A DNA stretch of 64,000 bases from Lentibacillus lipolyticus (GTDB lineage Bacteria; Bacillota; Bacilli; Bacillales; Amphibacillaceae). The first letter of the stretch is position 1. Each line of letters begins with the position of its first letter. The notes beneath the pieces were generated by a model. That model was not told the DNA's origin. It saw only the letters and a list, made by a program, of their open reading frames with translations, and did not search any database. The stretch covers positions 28,963 to 92,962 of the forward strand of contig SEIO01000007.1 of the NCBI GenBank assembly GCA_004145795.1, written 5' to 3'. The position numbers were made by a program, and so were the translations under genes. Shown piece by piece: positions 1 to 8,844 of the stretch.

Positions 1-1642
1 TTTGTTCCAGAACATATTGGAACAGCATTCGGAATAGGTCATCTGTCTCATGCTTTGCTTTGGTAAAAAGGTTATCCCATTGTTCCACTGCAAACACGTC
101 ATGGACTTGCATCTCGCCTGCCAGCAAGTGCCCGAGCCAAGAATTTTCAGAAGTCATCCCCACTTGACTGAGCATGTTTTGTACAGATACGTAATCAAGT
201 GCAGCTCCATAATGTTTTGCGGCCGTTTCCTCCAGATGGTGCGCTTCATCTATAATCGCTTTATCATAGGCTGGAAGCAATTGATAATCATTAACTATAT
301 CGGTGCACAACAATGCATGATTGGTAATCAGAATATCGGCCTGTTGTGCCCTTTTACGTGCCCGTTGATAATAGGATCGATTGAATTCCGGAGAAGATGG
401 ATCCATCGGCTCTTCCATATCACTGGATACTTTCCTAAAGAACAAATAGCCACTGGACGGAAGCTGGATTTCATCGATATCGCCTGTTTCCGTCTCCGTA
501 AGCCAGACAAGAATCATTGCTTTCGTCAAAACGATGTCGTAGTTGTCCTCCTGCTCAAAAGCCAAAGCTCGCTCAAATTTATCCAGGCTGATATAGTGCT
601 GTTTTCCCTTCAACAGCGCAACACGAAACGGAAACTGCACAAGACATCTGATTAATGGAACTTCTTCATCCAGAAGCTGCGATTGAAGCTGGGTTGTATA
701 GGTACTGATGACAATTCGTTTCCGATTCCTGACTGCCTCGTAAATGGCGGGCAGCAAATATGCGAGCGTTTTACCTGTTCCTGTTTCCGCTTCAATCAGT
801 GCATGGTTATGCAGCTGAAACGCATCATAAACGGTTTCCGACATTTCGCGCTGCCCTTCCCGTTTTTCGTAATGTTCCATTTGCTGCTGCATAGACCCGC
901 CAGTCTCATAGATTGTGTCTAAAAAATGACCAAAAGAAGTATCCAGGTGGATGCTTTCCCGTCTCGTATTTGCCTGTTTATGGATGGCTAGTCCCTTGTA
1001 TGTTTCAATGGTTTCATCTTGATGAATAGAAAAAGCCAGCTTCTGTTGTTGCTGCAGAAGCAATGAATATAAATCAGACTTCAATCCTTTTTCAAGCCTG
1101 AGTAAATGGATAACCGATTCATAAGGCAAGGATTGCAGTTTATCTTTAAGTTTAAGGAATAGCTTAGCCGTTACTTGTGCATCCATCAACGCGCGGTGCG
1201 GAGCTTCATGTTCTATTTGCAAATAACTGGCCAGTTGTCCTAGTTTATAGCTTGGTGCTTGCGGATAAAGTATCCGGGCAAGTTCTACTGTATCAATAAC
1301 CGGGTTTCTGAGCCGGGGAAAACCATGGGATGCAAGTTCCTCATTTAGAAATCCAAAATCGAAGGCTACATTGTGAGCAATCAGCCAGCTGTTTTCCAGG
1401 AGAGCTGTGATTTCTGATGCTTTATTCTGAAAAAATGGTGCATGGCGTACATCATTGTCCGTAATGCCTGTCAGGTTTGTAATAAATGGCGGAATGGCCA
1501 TATTGGGATTCAGAAATGTAGAGAACGCTTCTGTTATAACGTCATCCTCAATAACAACAATGCCAACTTCAATGATCTTATCTGCATTCACAGGTGAATG
1601 GCCTGTCGTTTCCAGATCCATTACAACGTATCTATTGTTCAT
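1..1642 (-). CDS. dinG: DinG: 3'-5' exonuclease / DEAH-box helicase (3' end cut off)
   Basis: The frame is open from an ATG at 1642 to the window edge, so the C-terminus is missing. The N-terminal part (about residues 1-170) is a DEDDh exonuclease domain, with the first acidic motif DLETTG at residues 9-14. A superfamily 2 helicase follows, with the Walker A motif ETGTGKT near residue 284 and a DEAH box near residue 463. This exonuclease-helicase fusion is the Bacillus form of DinG, thought to act in DNA repair. In B. subtilis panBCD lies between birA and dinG; here the two are separated by only 68 bp. The family is certain; the precise cellular role is not shown by the sequence. Confidence 0.93.
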   Translation of the reverse strand, partial: MNNRYVVMDLETTGHSPVNADKIIEVGIVVIEDDVITEAFSTFLNPNMAIPPFITNLTGITDNDVRHAPFFQNKASEITALLENSWLIAHNVAFDFGFLNEELASHGFPRLRNPVIDTVELARILYPQAPSYKLGQLASYLQIEHEAPHRALMDAQVTAKLFLKLKDKLQSLPYESVIHLLRLEKGLKSDLYSLLLQQQQKLAFSIHQDETIETYKGLAIHKQANTRRESIHLDTSFGHFLDTIYETGGSMQQQMEHYEKREGQREMSETVYDAFQLHNHALIEAETGTGKTLAYLLPAIYEAVRNRKRIVISTYTTQLQSQLLDEEVPLIRCLVQFPFRVALLKGKQHYISLDKFERALAFEQEDNYDIVLTKAMILVWLTETETGDIDEIQLPSSGYLFFRKVSSDMEEPMDPSSPEFNRSYYQRARKRAQQADILITNHALLCTDIVNDYQLLPAYDKAIIDEAHHLEETAAKHYGAALDYVSVQNMLSQVGMTSENSWLGHLLAGEMQVHDVFAVEQWDNLFTKAKHETDDLFRMLFQYVLEQ

Positions 1643-1710
1643 AATGCCACCTTACTCTCTTTAATACATGGTGCATTTGTTTGTAGCCAAGTATGGCAAC
1701 ATACAAGCTT

Positions 1711-2703
1711 TTATAAGTCCTCTTCACGGAGCCACTCAATCTCGCCTGAATAAATTTTCTTTATCTCCTTATCACTGGTCCGGGCCAGAAGTGCACCATC
1801 CTCTGCAATACCTAGCAATACAGCATCCAGTGAGTTTCGAGGTGTTCGGATACGAATTTTTTCGCCGATTTTATATCCGTAGTACTCCCACTTGGATTTA
1901 ATAGGCGAAAAACCATTTTGCATAAATGTCGCATACACTTGCTCAAAACGACCTAAAATTTGCTGAATTAAGTTTGTCGTATGGCAGCTTTTGCCTGTTT
2001 CCTGCCTGATTGATGTCGCTTTTTCTTTTAATGGATCAGGAAAATCCGTTTCCATTTGATTAACATTTAAGCCAATTCCAATCACAACATATTGAATACG
2101 GTCTTGTTCGGCTTGCATTTCAGTCAGTATTCCCGCTGCCTTTTTATGATTCAATAAAATATCATTCGGCCATTTTATTTTAGGATTAGCTGGCGTATGG
2201 ACTGTTAATACTTCGGCAACAACAGCGGCTGTCATCAATGTCAGCTGCGGGGCTAATCCGGGATTTAAGTCCGGCCGAAGTATAATGCTCATCCAGATTC
2301 CTTTCCCCTTTGCTGAATGCCACTGCCGCTCCATCCTTCCCTTTCCCTGTGTCTGCTGATCAGCAATCACGACCGTTCCATTTGGGGCGCCGTTTAAGGC
2401 CTCCTGATGTGCAATGGTTTGCGTAGAATCGGCCATTTGTTTATGTACCATGTTTTTTCCGATCCAGTCTGTGCCAAGGCCCCAAAGGACTGTATTTTCA
2501 CTGACTTTATCCGGTGATGTAACGATTCGATAGCCCTTTCGGCGTACTCCCTCAATGGTATACCCGTCCTTTTCCAGTTCCTTCATGTGTTTCCATATGG
2601 CACTGCGAGAGATATTTAATTCCTCTGAAAGCTTTTGGCCAGAAATATAAGTGTTTTCATTTGTGTTTAACAGTTCAATCAGCCGATATCGTGTGGATGC
2701 CAT
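1711..2703 (-). CDS. birA: BirA: biotin-[acetyl-CoA-carboxylase] ligase and biotin repressor
   Basis: This 330-residue protein has an N-terminal winged helix (about residues 1-65, with NISRSAIWKHMKEL as recognition region), so it should also act as the biotin-operon repressor. The ligase domain follows, with the biotinyl-AMP loop TQGKGRMERQW near residues 117-127 and the KWPNDI motif near residue 173. A small C-terminal SH3-like domain ends the protein. It makes biotinyl-5'-AMP and transfers biotin to carboxylase subunits in the cytoplasm. The ATG follows AAGGGA by about 9 bases and lies inside the 3' end of cca (25-bp overlap), so the two genes are likely translationally coupled. Confidence 0.96.
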   Translation of the reverse strand: MASTRYRLIELLNTNENTYISGQKLSEELNISRSAIWKHMKELEKDGYTIEGVRRKGYRIVTSPDKVSENTVLWGLGTDWIGKNMVHKQMADSTQTIAHQEALNGAPNGTVVIADQQTQGKGRMERQWHSAKGKGIWMSIILRPDLNPGLAPQLTLMTAAVVAEVLTVHTPANPKIKWPNDILLNHKKAAGILTEMQAEQDRIQYVVIGIGLNVNQMETDFPDPLKEKATSIRQETGKSCHTTNLIQQILGRFEQVYATFMQNGFSPIKSKWEYYGYKIGEKIRIRTPRNSLDAVLLGIAEDGALLARTSDKEIKKIYSGEIEWLREEDL

Positions 2704-3881
2704 TGTACCCAGTCCCTTATTTCGTTTTTATCATTGCTTAAATCGCCGGTAACCACTTTCTTTTCAAGAATGTCAAGCAGTTCTCCTACCCAGGGACCGC
2801 CCTTTGCATCCGGGTAGAGCCGCATCAGGTCCTTGCCATTTACGGCCAGGTCCTGCTTTGAATGAATCGGCAATTGCTCATCAATTGCCAGTATATCCTG
2901 ATAGGTAACGGATGAATGTAAAACCATTTTTGCCAGCACCGAAAATGCTTTATAGCAGTCTTCACTCAGCCGGTAAACAAGCCATCGATTAAGTCCGGCT
3001 GTCTGAAAATGCTTCATCGCTTTGTTTAGTTCAAGTGCCTGGTGTTTTACCTTATTGGAACATTTCCATCCTTTCACCCATTCATGGATACTAACAGCAG
3101 GCTCCAGTCTGTGTAACAACGTAATAACAGACCCCATTGATGGCAATGGCATAATTGGATCTGGCAGTCTGTCAACCAATCCCGGGTGCCCCTTTATGAT
3201 GGGCAAGTGTTCGTGTATTCCTGTTGTCTGTAAATAGTCAATACCTGTCTGAACACAGGTTCCTGCAAAGAACTTTTCCATTTCATGAGCAATTCGTTCC
3301 ACAGCAATTGTTTCGATCTCCTGTTTGACTGCCATCATCGCATGCAATGTCTCTGTGGCAATGGAAAACCCAAGCTGACTCGCGAAACGAATGGCACGTA
3401 TGATGCGAAGCGGGTCTTCCTGAAACCGATCAATTCCATTCCCAACCGTGCGGATTTGTCCCCGCCCAATATCCTCTTGCCCGTCAAACAAATCAATGAT
3501 GGTTCCTTCTTTGTCCATCGCGAGTGCATTCATTGTGAAATCCCGGCGCTTCAGATCTTCATCAATGGTTTGCATGAACTGTACATCGTCGGGATGGCGC
3601 TGGTCTGAGTAATCACCATCCATTCGAAAAGTTGTCACCTCATATGACTGATGGGCATACCGGACAATCACTGTGCCATGTTCCAGTCCAACCGGAATAA
3701 CTTTGTCAAAAATTTCCTGAACTGTATCAGGTGTAGCTGACGTCGCAATATCTATGTCGCCAACGTCACGATCACACAGTAAGTCACGAACACAGCCCCC
3801 GACAAAGTAAGCCTTATATCCATGACCTTCGAATATTTTTAATACATCAGCCGCTTGGGTTAATCGATCAGGAAATCCCAC
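2679..3881 (-). CDS. cca: CCA-adding tRNA nucleotidyltransferase
   Basis: The protein adds or repairs the CCA 3' end of tRNAs. It is a class II nucleotidyltransferase of 400 residues, a normal length. The head holds GGCVRDLL near residue 28 and the metal-binding DIDIA motif near residue 42. The neck-domain RRDFTMNALA motif lies near residue 112, followed by a helical body and tail. The start is a GTG with GGTGA 5 bases upstream. It sits between bshA and birA in the conserved Bacillaceae order and overlaps birA by 25 bp. Confidence 0.96.
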   Translation of the reverse strand: MGFPDRLTQAADVLKIFEGHGYKAYFVGGCVRDLLCDRDVGDIDIATSATPDTVQEIFDKVIPVGLEHGTVIVRYAHQSYEVTTFRMDGDYSDQRHPDDVQFMQTIDEDLKRRDFTMNALAMDKEGTIIDLFDGQEDIGRGQIRTVGNGIDRFQEDPLRIIRAIRFASQLGFSIATETLHAMMAVKQEIETIAVERIAHEMEKFFAGTCVQTGIDYLQTTGIHEHLPIIKGHPGLVDRLPDPIMPLPSMGSVITLLHRLEPAVSIHEWVKGWKCSNKVKHQALELNKAMKHFQTAGLNRWLVYRLSEDCYKAFSVLAKMVLHSSVTYQDILAIDEQLPIHSKQDLAVNGKDLMRLYPDAKGGPWVGELLDILEKKVVTGDLSNDKNEIRDWVQWHPHDIG

Positions 3882-3905
3882 ATTATCACCATTTTTCTTC
3901 TCTTC

Positions 3906-5027
3906 TTAATATATTAGTTTATCATATAAATCAATGTATTGCTGAACAATAGACTGCGAGCAGAAGTTTTCTCTTGCATGTACCAAAGCATTGCGGGAAA
4001 AAGACGTAAGTGCTTCCTCGTCCTGCAGCAAGTCAACTGCATAATTCGCCGCGCAATCAGTATCACCAAGTTCAACGATGAATCCTGTCTCATTATGCTT
4101 GATTACTTCCGGAATACCGCCGATATTCGTACCGATGCATGGCACTTGACAAGACATGGCTTCCAGGAGCACTAGACCGAAACTTTCCTTTTCGGACATG
4201 AGCAGTTTTAAATCAGAGATAGAAAACAAGTCGTTCACGTTTTTCTGTTTACCTAGAAAAAGCACATCGTCCGTAAGACTTAATTCTCTTACAAGCTGGT
4301 ACATCGACGTGTATTCCGGACCGTCACCTACTAAAAGCAATTTCGTATTCATTTTATCATGTATTTTCTTGAACGTATAAATAACATCTTGGACACGTTT
4401 CACTTTACGGAAATTGGAAATATGAATAATAACTTTCTCATCCGGTTGTATGCCATACTGATGGCGAATTCCTGGCAACGTCTTTTTAACGTAGTTTGCT
4501 TCATTAACGAAATTGTAAATAACTTCAATATCTTTTCTGACGCCAAGCATTTCTTTTGTTTGACCAACAAGGCTATGTGAAACAGCTGTAACGGCATCCG
4601 ATTGTTCGATTCCGTGTCTAATCATTTTCCGCAATGCGTCATCAATACCCAGAACGGTAATATCTGTTCCATGCAGTGTGGTGACGATTTTGACTTCTTG
4701 TTCGGCTATATCTTTTGCCAAAATAGCACAGATAGCATGCGGCATGGCATAATGGACATGGAGAATATCCAGTTTTTCTTGGTCGATGACCTCAGCCATC
4801 TTGTTGGCCAGGGCAAGGTCGAAAGGAGGGTATTGGAATACAGGATAATGGCTGACCTCTACTTCATGATAGTAAATATTAGGATGGACGTGATTTAGCC
4901 GAAACGGAAGACTGGATGTAATAAAGTGTATCTCATGACCTAGCTCAGCCATTTTCATCCCCAATTCTGTAGCTATAACACCTGACCCTCCAAGTGTTGG
5001 ATAACATGTAATACCTATTTTTTTCAT
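3906..5027 (-). CDS. bshA: BshA: N-acetyl-alpha-D-glucosaminyl L-malate synthase (bacillithiol step 1)
   Basis: A GT4-family glycosyltransferase of 373 residues that joins UDP-GlcNAc to L-malate, the first step of bacillithiol synthesis. The N-terminal glycine-rich loop YPTLGGSGV (residues 8-16) and the C-terminal nucleotide-sugar motif [13 protein letters not shown] near residue 282 are clear. Its ATG overlaps the mgsA stop as ATGA, so it is translated in the same operon. In B. subtilis the deacetylase gene bshB1 lies between mgsA and bshA; it is absent here, so step 2 must come from another deacetylase. The bacillithiol disulfide reductase bdr is also in this window. Confidence 0.95.
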   Translation of the reverse strand: MKKIGITCYPTLGGSGVIATELGMKMAELGHEIHFITSSLPFRLNHVHPNIYYHEVEVSHYPVFQYPPFDLALANKMAEVIDQEKLDILHVHYAMPHAICAILAKDIAEQEVKIVTTLHGTDITVLGIDDALRKMIRHGIEQSDAVTAVSHSLVGQTKEMLGVRKDIEVIYNFVNEANYVKKTLPGIRHQYGIQPDEKVIIHISNFRKVKRVQDVIYTFKKIHDKMNTKLLLVGDGPEYTSMYQLVRELSLTDDVLFLGKQKNVNDLFSISDLKLLMSEKESFGLVLLEAMSCQVPCIGTNIGGIPEVIKHNETGFIVELGDTDCAANYAVDLLQDEEALTSFSRNALVHARENFCSQSIVQQYIDLYDKLIY

Positions 5028-5446
5028 GGTTCATTACCTTCTGACTGGTTTGGATGTCTATGTTCAAGCCAATGAAAATCGTCCCTGGCTAATGTGGAAA
5101 TCATTATTTCTGCAGCTGCACGATTCGTGGCAAGTGGGATTAAATGAACATCACATAACCGCATTAACGCACTGACATCAGGTTCATGTGGCTGTGCTGT
5201 CAATGGATCCCTAAAAAAAATGATCCCATCCATTTCGTTGCTGGCTATTTTTGCGCCAATCTGCTGGTCTCCACCGAGGGGCCCTGATTGGAAGCGATGA
5301 ACAGTAAGTCCGGTCGTTTCACTTATCCGCTCACCCGTTGTCCCCGTTGCAAACAAATGGTGATTTTTTAACACGTGGCTGTATGCCAAAGTGAAATGGA
5401 TCATATCCTTTTTCTTTTTGTCGTGTGCTATCAATGCAATATTCAT
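5024..5446 (-). CDS. mgsA: Methylglyoxal synthase
   Basis: MgsA converts dihydroxyacetone phosphate to methylglyoxal and phosphate, a bypass of lower glycolysis. The protein starts [12 protein letters not shown] and has the family signature region [11 protein letters not shown] near residue 60, [14 protein letters not shown] near residue 82 and a late RAAAE segment. At 140 residues it has the usual length. A longer reading from 5521 would add 25 residues unlike the family and run into dapB, so the ATG at 5446 behind GGCGGGGTG is preferred. It lies between dapB and bshA with a 4-bp overlap to bshA. Confidence 0.94.
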   Translation of the reverse strand: MNIALIAHDKKKKDMIHFTLAYSHVLKNHHLFATGTTGERISETTGLTVHRFQSGPLGGDQQIGAKIASNEMDGIIFFRDPLTAQPHEPDVSALMRLCDVHLIPLATNRAAAEIMISTLARDDFHWLEHRHPNQSEGNEP

Positions 5447-5457
5447 TGGCACCCCGC

Positions 5458-6255
5458 CTAATCTAATATATTTTCCAGTCCATAGACCAGCCTGTCCAAG
5501 TCGGTTACTTTCTGGATACAAAGTTTAACCCCTTCCATGAACGAGGCACGGTTATAGGAATCATGCTTAATCGTCAGACCCTGTCCGGGGCCGCCAAAAA
5601 GTACTTCCTGATGTGCAACGAGTCCCGGCAGCCGGACGCTGTGAATATGAATTCCATCCGTTGCAGCTCCCCTAGCACCTTCAAGCGTTTCTTTCTCTTC
5701 CGGGTGTCCCTGCTGTTTGCTTTCCCGTGTTTCCTGCATCATCGCAGCTGTTTTAACTGCTGTTCCAGATGGAGCATCCAGTTTCTGGTCATGGTGTTTC
5801 TCGATGATTTCAACATCAGGTAAATATTTGGCAGCCGTTTTGGCAAACTGCATCATCAGGACAGCACCAACAGCAAAATTTGGAGCAATGATACAGCCTG
5901 TCCCATGTGTCATCGACAAGTCTTTTAATGCCGCAATTTGGTCATCTGAAAAACCTGATGTGCCGACAACCGGGGGTATACCATATAATAAAGCCAGTTT
6001 TGTATGTTCAAAGCCTGAACCAGGGACGGTTAAGTCAATAAACACATCCGCATCAATCTCCTGGAAACATGCTTCCGGATTCTCATAGATTGGAACCTGC
6101 AATGCAGGCAACCCTTCGATATTTTCCAATTGTTTTCCGCCATTTTTCCGGTCAATGCAGGCAACAAGTTCGAATGATGTTTCACGATGAACCATATGTA
6201 CAGCTTCGTTCCCCATTTTACCGCGCGGACCTGCTATAATAATTTTTTTCGTCAT
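5458..6255 (-). CDS. dapB: 4-hydroxy-tetrahydrodipicolinate reductase
   Basis: DapB makes tetrahydrodipicolinate for lysine, meso-DAP and spore dipicolinate. The 265-residue protein has the N-terminal Rossmann loop GPRGKMGNE, where the usual GAxGRMG has a proline and a lysine. The catalytic region [15 protein letters not shown] lies near residue 137. The chosen ATG follows AGGAGG by 7 bases; an upstream in-frame ATG at 6315 would overlap the ypjD stop and has no better ribosome site. It probably forms one operon with ypjD upstream and mgsA-bshA-cca-birA downstream. The last lysine-pathway gene, lysA, is at the other end of the window. Confidence 0.96.
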   Translation of the reverse strand: MTKKIIIAGPRGKMGNEAVHMVHRETSFELVACIDRKNGGKQLENIEGLPALQVPIYENPEACFQEIDADVFIDLTVPGSGFEHTKLALLYGIPPVVGTSGFSDDQIAALKDLSMTHGTGCIIAPNFAVGAVLMMQFAKTAAKYLPDVEIIEKHHDQKLDAPSGTAVKTAAMMQETRESKQQGHPEEKETLEGARGAATDGIHIHSVRLPGLVAHQEVLFGGPGQGLTIKHDSYNRASFMEGVKLCIQKVTDLDRLVYGLENILD

Positions 6256-6296
6256 TGGATAGCCTCCTGACTGTGCTGTATAGTTTGCAGCAGCGA

Positions 6297-6638
6297 TTAA
6301 TCTTTTTTTGTCCATCGATCGCTGTCTCTTGTTTCAATTTTTTCCATCGATTGGTTGAATGCTTCGGACAGGTCGATATCAAGGGAATTGGCGAAACATG
6401 TCAGAACAAAAAGAACATCACCAAGCTCCTCTTCCATTGTCTTCGGCTGTTCAGAAGCTTTTTTTGGTTTTTCTCCATAAAAGTGATTAACTTCCCGGGC
6501 AAGTTCCCCGGTTTCTTCACTCAGCCTTGCCATTAAGCTCAGCGGAGAAAAATATCCTTCCTTAAATTGACCTATATATTGATCGACCCTATCCTGCATG
6601 TCACTAGTACTGTATATCGGCTGATCAAATTCCGGCAT
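6297..6638 (-). CDS. ypjD: MazG-family nucleotide pyrophosphohydrolase (YpjD)
   Basis: A 113-residue all-helical protein of the MazG superfamily, expected to hydrolyse (d)NTPs or modified nucleotides to monophosphates. The metal-binding helices show the [15 protein letters not shown] segment near residue 40 and EEELGDVLF near residue 70, giving the typical ExxE plus ExxD pattern. The start follows AAGGAGC. A promoter reading TTGTCA-N17-TACCAT (6681-6709) lies just upstream, making this the likely first gene of the ypjD-dapB-mgsA-bshA-cca-birA operon. The exact substrate cannot be read from sequence. Confidence 0.9.
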   Translation of the reverse strand: MPEFDQPIYSTSDMQDRVDQYIGQFKEGYFSPLSLMARLSEETGELAREVNHFYGEKPKKASEQPKTMEEELGDVLFVLTCFANSLDIDLSEAFNQSMEKIETRDSDRWTKKD

Positions 6639-6680
6639 ATGGGACGCTCCTTAGTGATTTATTTGATTCAATCTCCTATT

Positions 6681-6709
6681 ATGGTAGCTAAAAGGCTCCC
6701 GTTTGACAA
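6681..6709 (-). promoter_or_regulatory. Sigma-A-like promoter of the ypjD-dapB operon
   Basis: On the minus strand TTGTCA and TACCAT are separated by 17 bp, about 45 bp upstream of the ypjD start codon. The -35 matches 5 of 6 and the -10 matches 4 of 6 positions. It diverges from a second promoter for ypjC. Confidence 0.5.
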
Positions 6710-6730
6710 ATCATAAACGCTGCGGCTGCA

Positions 6731-6759
6731 TTGTTCTTTACAACCAAATTGTCTATAAT
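6731..6759 (+). promoter_or_regulatory. Sigma-A-like promoter of ypjC
   Basis: TTGTTC, a 17-bp spacer and a perfect TATAAT lie 55 bp upstream of the GTG start of ypjC. The -35 is weak (3 of 6) but spacing and -10 are ideal. Confidence 0.55.
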
Positions 6760-6814
6760 GGTAAAAGTGCAGTCAGATTTACGATAAAATGCATCATGAT
6801 TGGAGGGAATACTG

Positions 6815-7687
6815 GTGATCTTTGGGTTAAAAGTTAAAAATATCATCTTCATTCTTTTGGGATCTGCTATTTTTGCATTTGGCATTGTCCATTTTAATAT
6901 GCAGAATAACCTCGGTGAAGGTGGTTTTACCGGTATCACACTTCTGCTTTACTTTATCTGGGGCTGGGATCCTGCTATTTCAAATATCGTTCTTAATGTG
7001 CCTGTTTTTTTTATCGGCTGGAAGTTTTTTGGCCGCAATACATTTTTGTACACGATAATTGGTACGCTGGCCGTATCCCTATTCCTGTCTATTTTTCAGA
7101 TCAAGCCATTCCAGATGGACCTGCAGTCTGATATGACACTGGTCGCACTGTTTGCAGGGGTATTCATTGGCATTGGCCTCGGCATCATATTTCGTTATGG
7201 CGGTACAACGGGCGGTGTTGACATCATTGCCAGGCTTGTTCATAAGTATGCTGGCTGGAGCATGGGCCGGACTATGTTTCTTTTTGACCTGTGTGTCATT
7301 GCAACGTCCATATTCACGTTCCTTGATATGGTCCAAGGGATGTATACCCTTGTGGCTGTTTATATCGGTGCCAGAGTGATTGATTTCATTCAGGAAGGAG
7401 CCTATGCAGCACGTGGAGCAACTATTATTTCCAGTCATAGTGATCAGATAGCTGAAAATATCATCAATGAAATGGACCGCGGAGTTACAGTGCTTAACGG
7501 GAGAGGCAGTTTTACAGGTGAAGATCGGGAAGTGTTGTATTGTATCGTCGGCAGAAATGAAATCGTCCGTCTAAAAAATATTATTAACGACGTTGATCCT
7601 CATGCTTTTGTGGCAGTCAGTTCTGTACACGACGTGGTCGGAGAAGGATTTACACTGGATGAAAACAAAAATCCGTTGAACGATTAG
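6815..7687 (+). CDS. ypjC: YitT-family membrane protein (YpjC)
   Basis: A 290-residue protein with about five or six hydrophobic segments in the first 190 residues, followed by a soluble C-terminal domain (DUF2179 type, from about residue 200) with the GRGSFTGEDREVLYCIV segment. This is the YitT family, whose transport function is unknown. The start is GTG at 6815 with GGAGGG 7 bases upstream; a TTG at 6800 is also in frame but lies before that ribosome site. It is transcribed alone, opposite to its neighbours, as ypjC sits next to ypjD in B. subtilis. It ends at a hairpin shared with the convergent protease gene. Confidence 0.9.
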   Translation: MIFGLKVKNIIFILLGSAIFAFGIVHFNMQNNLGEGGFTGITLLLYFIWGWDPAISNIVLNVPVFFIGWKFFGRNTFLYTIIGTLAVSLFLSIFQIKPFQMDLQSDMTLVALFAGVFIGIGLGIIFRYGGTTGGVDIIARLVHKYAGWSMGRTMFLFDLCVIATSIFTFLDMVQGMYTLVAVYIGARVIDFIQEGAYAARGATIISSHSDQIAENIINEMDRGVTVLNGRGSFTGEDREVLYCIVGRNEIVRLKNIINDVDPHAFVAVSSVHDVVGEGFTLDENKNPLND

Positions 7688-7712
7688 GCCGATTCTATCT
7701 TAATACGCTGGT

Positions 7713-7750
7713 AAAAAAAAGTGCCGCACATCCAAAGGGAACGCGGCACT
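7713..7750 (-). terminator. Rho-independent terminator between ypjC and yugP
   Basis: The stem AGTGCCGC/GCGGCACT encloses a 15-base loop. Read on the minus strand it is followed by eight T residues, so it mainly ends the protease gene at 7772; on the plus strand a weaker CTCTTTC tract follows ypjC. Confidence 0.85.
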
Positions 7751-7771
7751 CTCTTTCATTAAAAGGTGTAG

Positions 7772-8455
7772 TTATTCATTGCTTGCAGCATAAATTAAGA
7801 TGAACCGGACCAGTTCAGCAACTGCCACAAGTGCGGCAGCAACATAGGTCAGGGCTGCAGCGTTTAAGACTTTTTTCGTCGGACGCTCTTCATTGTTTCG
7901 GATAATCCCGGTTGATACTAATTGTGCCATCGCCCGATTCGAAGCATCGAATTCAACAGGCAGCGTGATTAACTGGAACAGCACTGCTGCCGAAAAGAAA
8001 ATGATTCCGAGCAGAAGCATTTCGCCCATGCCGAAAATCATACCGGCAAAAATTAGGAAAAACGAAATATTTGAGCCCTTTGCAGCTGCAGGAGCCAGTG
8101 TTGATCGGAATCGTAGAAATGCATAATCTTCCGCATCCTGAATTGCATGACCTACTTCGTGTGCTGCGATGGCAGATGCAGCCATGGACTGGCCATGAAA
8201 ATTATCGCGTGAAAGGTTTACCGTTTTCTTCCTTGGATCATAATGATCGGATAAAAATCCTTTTGTCTCATTAACTTGTACATCAAAAATACCATTGTCA
8301 TTAAGGATTTTACGGGCAACTTCTGCCCCCGTCATGTGGGATGATGTTGCTTTTTTGGAATACTTTTTATATGTGCTTTTCACTTTGGATTGAGCCCATA
8401 ATGGTATAATCATTAATAGTGCTATATAAATCAAGTAACTACCTAGTCCACCCAT
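7772..8455 (-). CDS. YugP-type zinc metallopeptidase, membrane-bound
   Basis: A 227-residue neutral zinc metallopeptidase of the YugP family (Zn_peptidase_2). An N-terminal membrane helix is followed by the HEVGHAIQ zinc-binding motif near residue 110 and further hydrophobic segments, including one at the C-terminus. The target is unknown. The ATG at 8455 has GGAGGA 6 bases upstream; the in-frame ATG two codons earlier touches the ribosome site. It has its own promoter overlapping the end of ypjB. In B. subtilis yugP is located elsewhere, so its presence between ypjB and ypjC is a local difference. Confidence 0.88.
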   Translation of the reverse strand: MGGLGSYLIYIALLMIIPLWAQSKVKSTYKKYSKKATSSHMTGAEVARKILNDNGIFDVQVNETKGFLSDHYDPRKKTVNLSRDNFHGQSMAASAIAAHEVGHAIQDAEDYAFLRFRSTLAPAAAKGSNISFFLIFAGMIFGMGEMLLLGIIFFSAAVLFQLITLPVEFDASNRAMAQLVSTGIIRNNEERPTKKVLNAAALTYVAAALVAVAELVRFILIYAASNE

Positions 8456-8495
8456 TGTCATTCCTCCATCAAGTTACGGTATTTGCTTATGGTCA

Positions 8496-8524
8496 ATTAT
8501 AGTCAAAAAAGAATGGCAAGTCAA
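8496..8524 (-). promoter_or_regulatory. Near-consensus sigma-A promoter of the YugP-type protease gene
   Basis: TTGACT-N17-TATAAT reads on the minus strand, matching 11 of 12 consensus bases with ideal spacing. The -35 covers the stop codon of ypjB, so the protease can be expressed apart from ypjA-ypjB. Confidence 0.75.
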
Positions 8525-8781
8525 CTGTTTGAATCTTTATTTGACTCCTTCGTTTCCTCTCCTTTGTATTTTTTCCAGCCGACATACGTTAATGTGATGG
8601 CAATTGACCCGCCAACGATTCCTACAATCCAGTAGAATGGGGTCATTTTGACATCGCCAGCTGTTTCCACTGCAGCAGTCAAATACTGTGCAGAAGCGAC
8701 GTTCGGTGCGTATAACTGCAAATGGATGTATAGAAGAAAAGCAGTAGTCAGTATGTGTCTTATCGTAAACGGTCTATTCAT
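8521..8781 (-). CDS. ypjB: YpjB-like sporulation protein, strongly shortened
   Basis: This 86-residue protein lies exactly where ypjB lies in B. subtilis, next to ypjA. It has an N-terminal signal-like helix (about residues 8-25), a short linker, one transmembrane segment and a basic end with the YVGWKKYKGEE segment. As I recall the family, YpjB proteins are about 250 residues with an extracellular domain between these two helices; that domain is missing here. The start at 8781 has GAGGTG at good spacing. Either an internal deletion left a two-helix remnant or this is a reduced but working form. Assignment rests on position and the C-terminal segment. Confidence 0.6.
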   Translation of the reverse strand: MNRPFTIRHILTTAFLLYIHLQLYAPNVASAQYLTAAVETAGDVKMTPFYWIVGIVGGSIAITLTYVGWKKYKGEETKESNKDSNS

Positions 8782-8844
8782 GGGGTTCACCTCACATAAC
8801 ATCTTCACTACTAATGTATGTGTGGTTTTCCCAACGTATAACAG

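Noticed and set aside
50-655. 201-codon plus-strand frame in the first kilobase
   Set aside because: It is antisense to dinG, whose motifs and open minus-strand frame explain this region fully.
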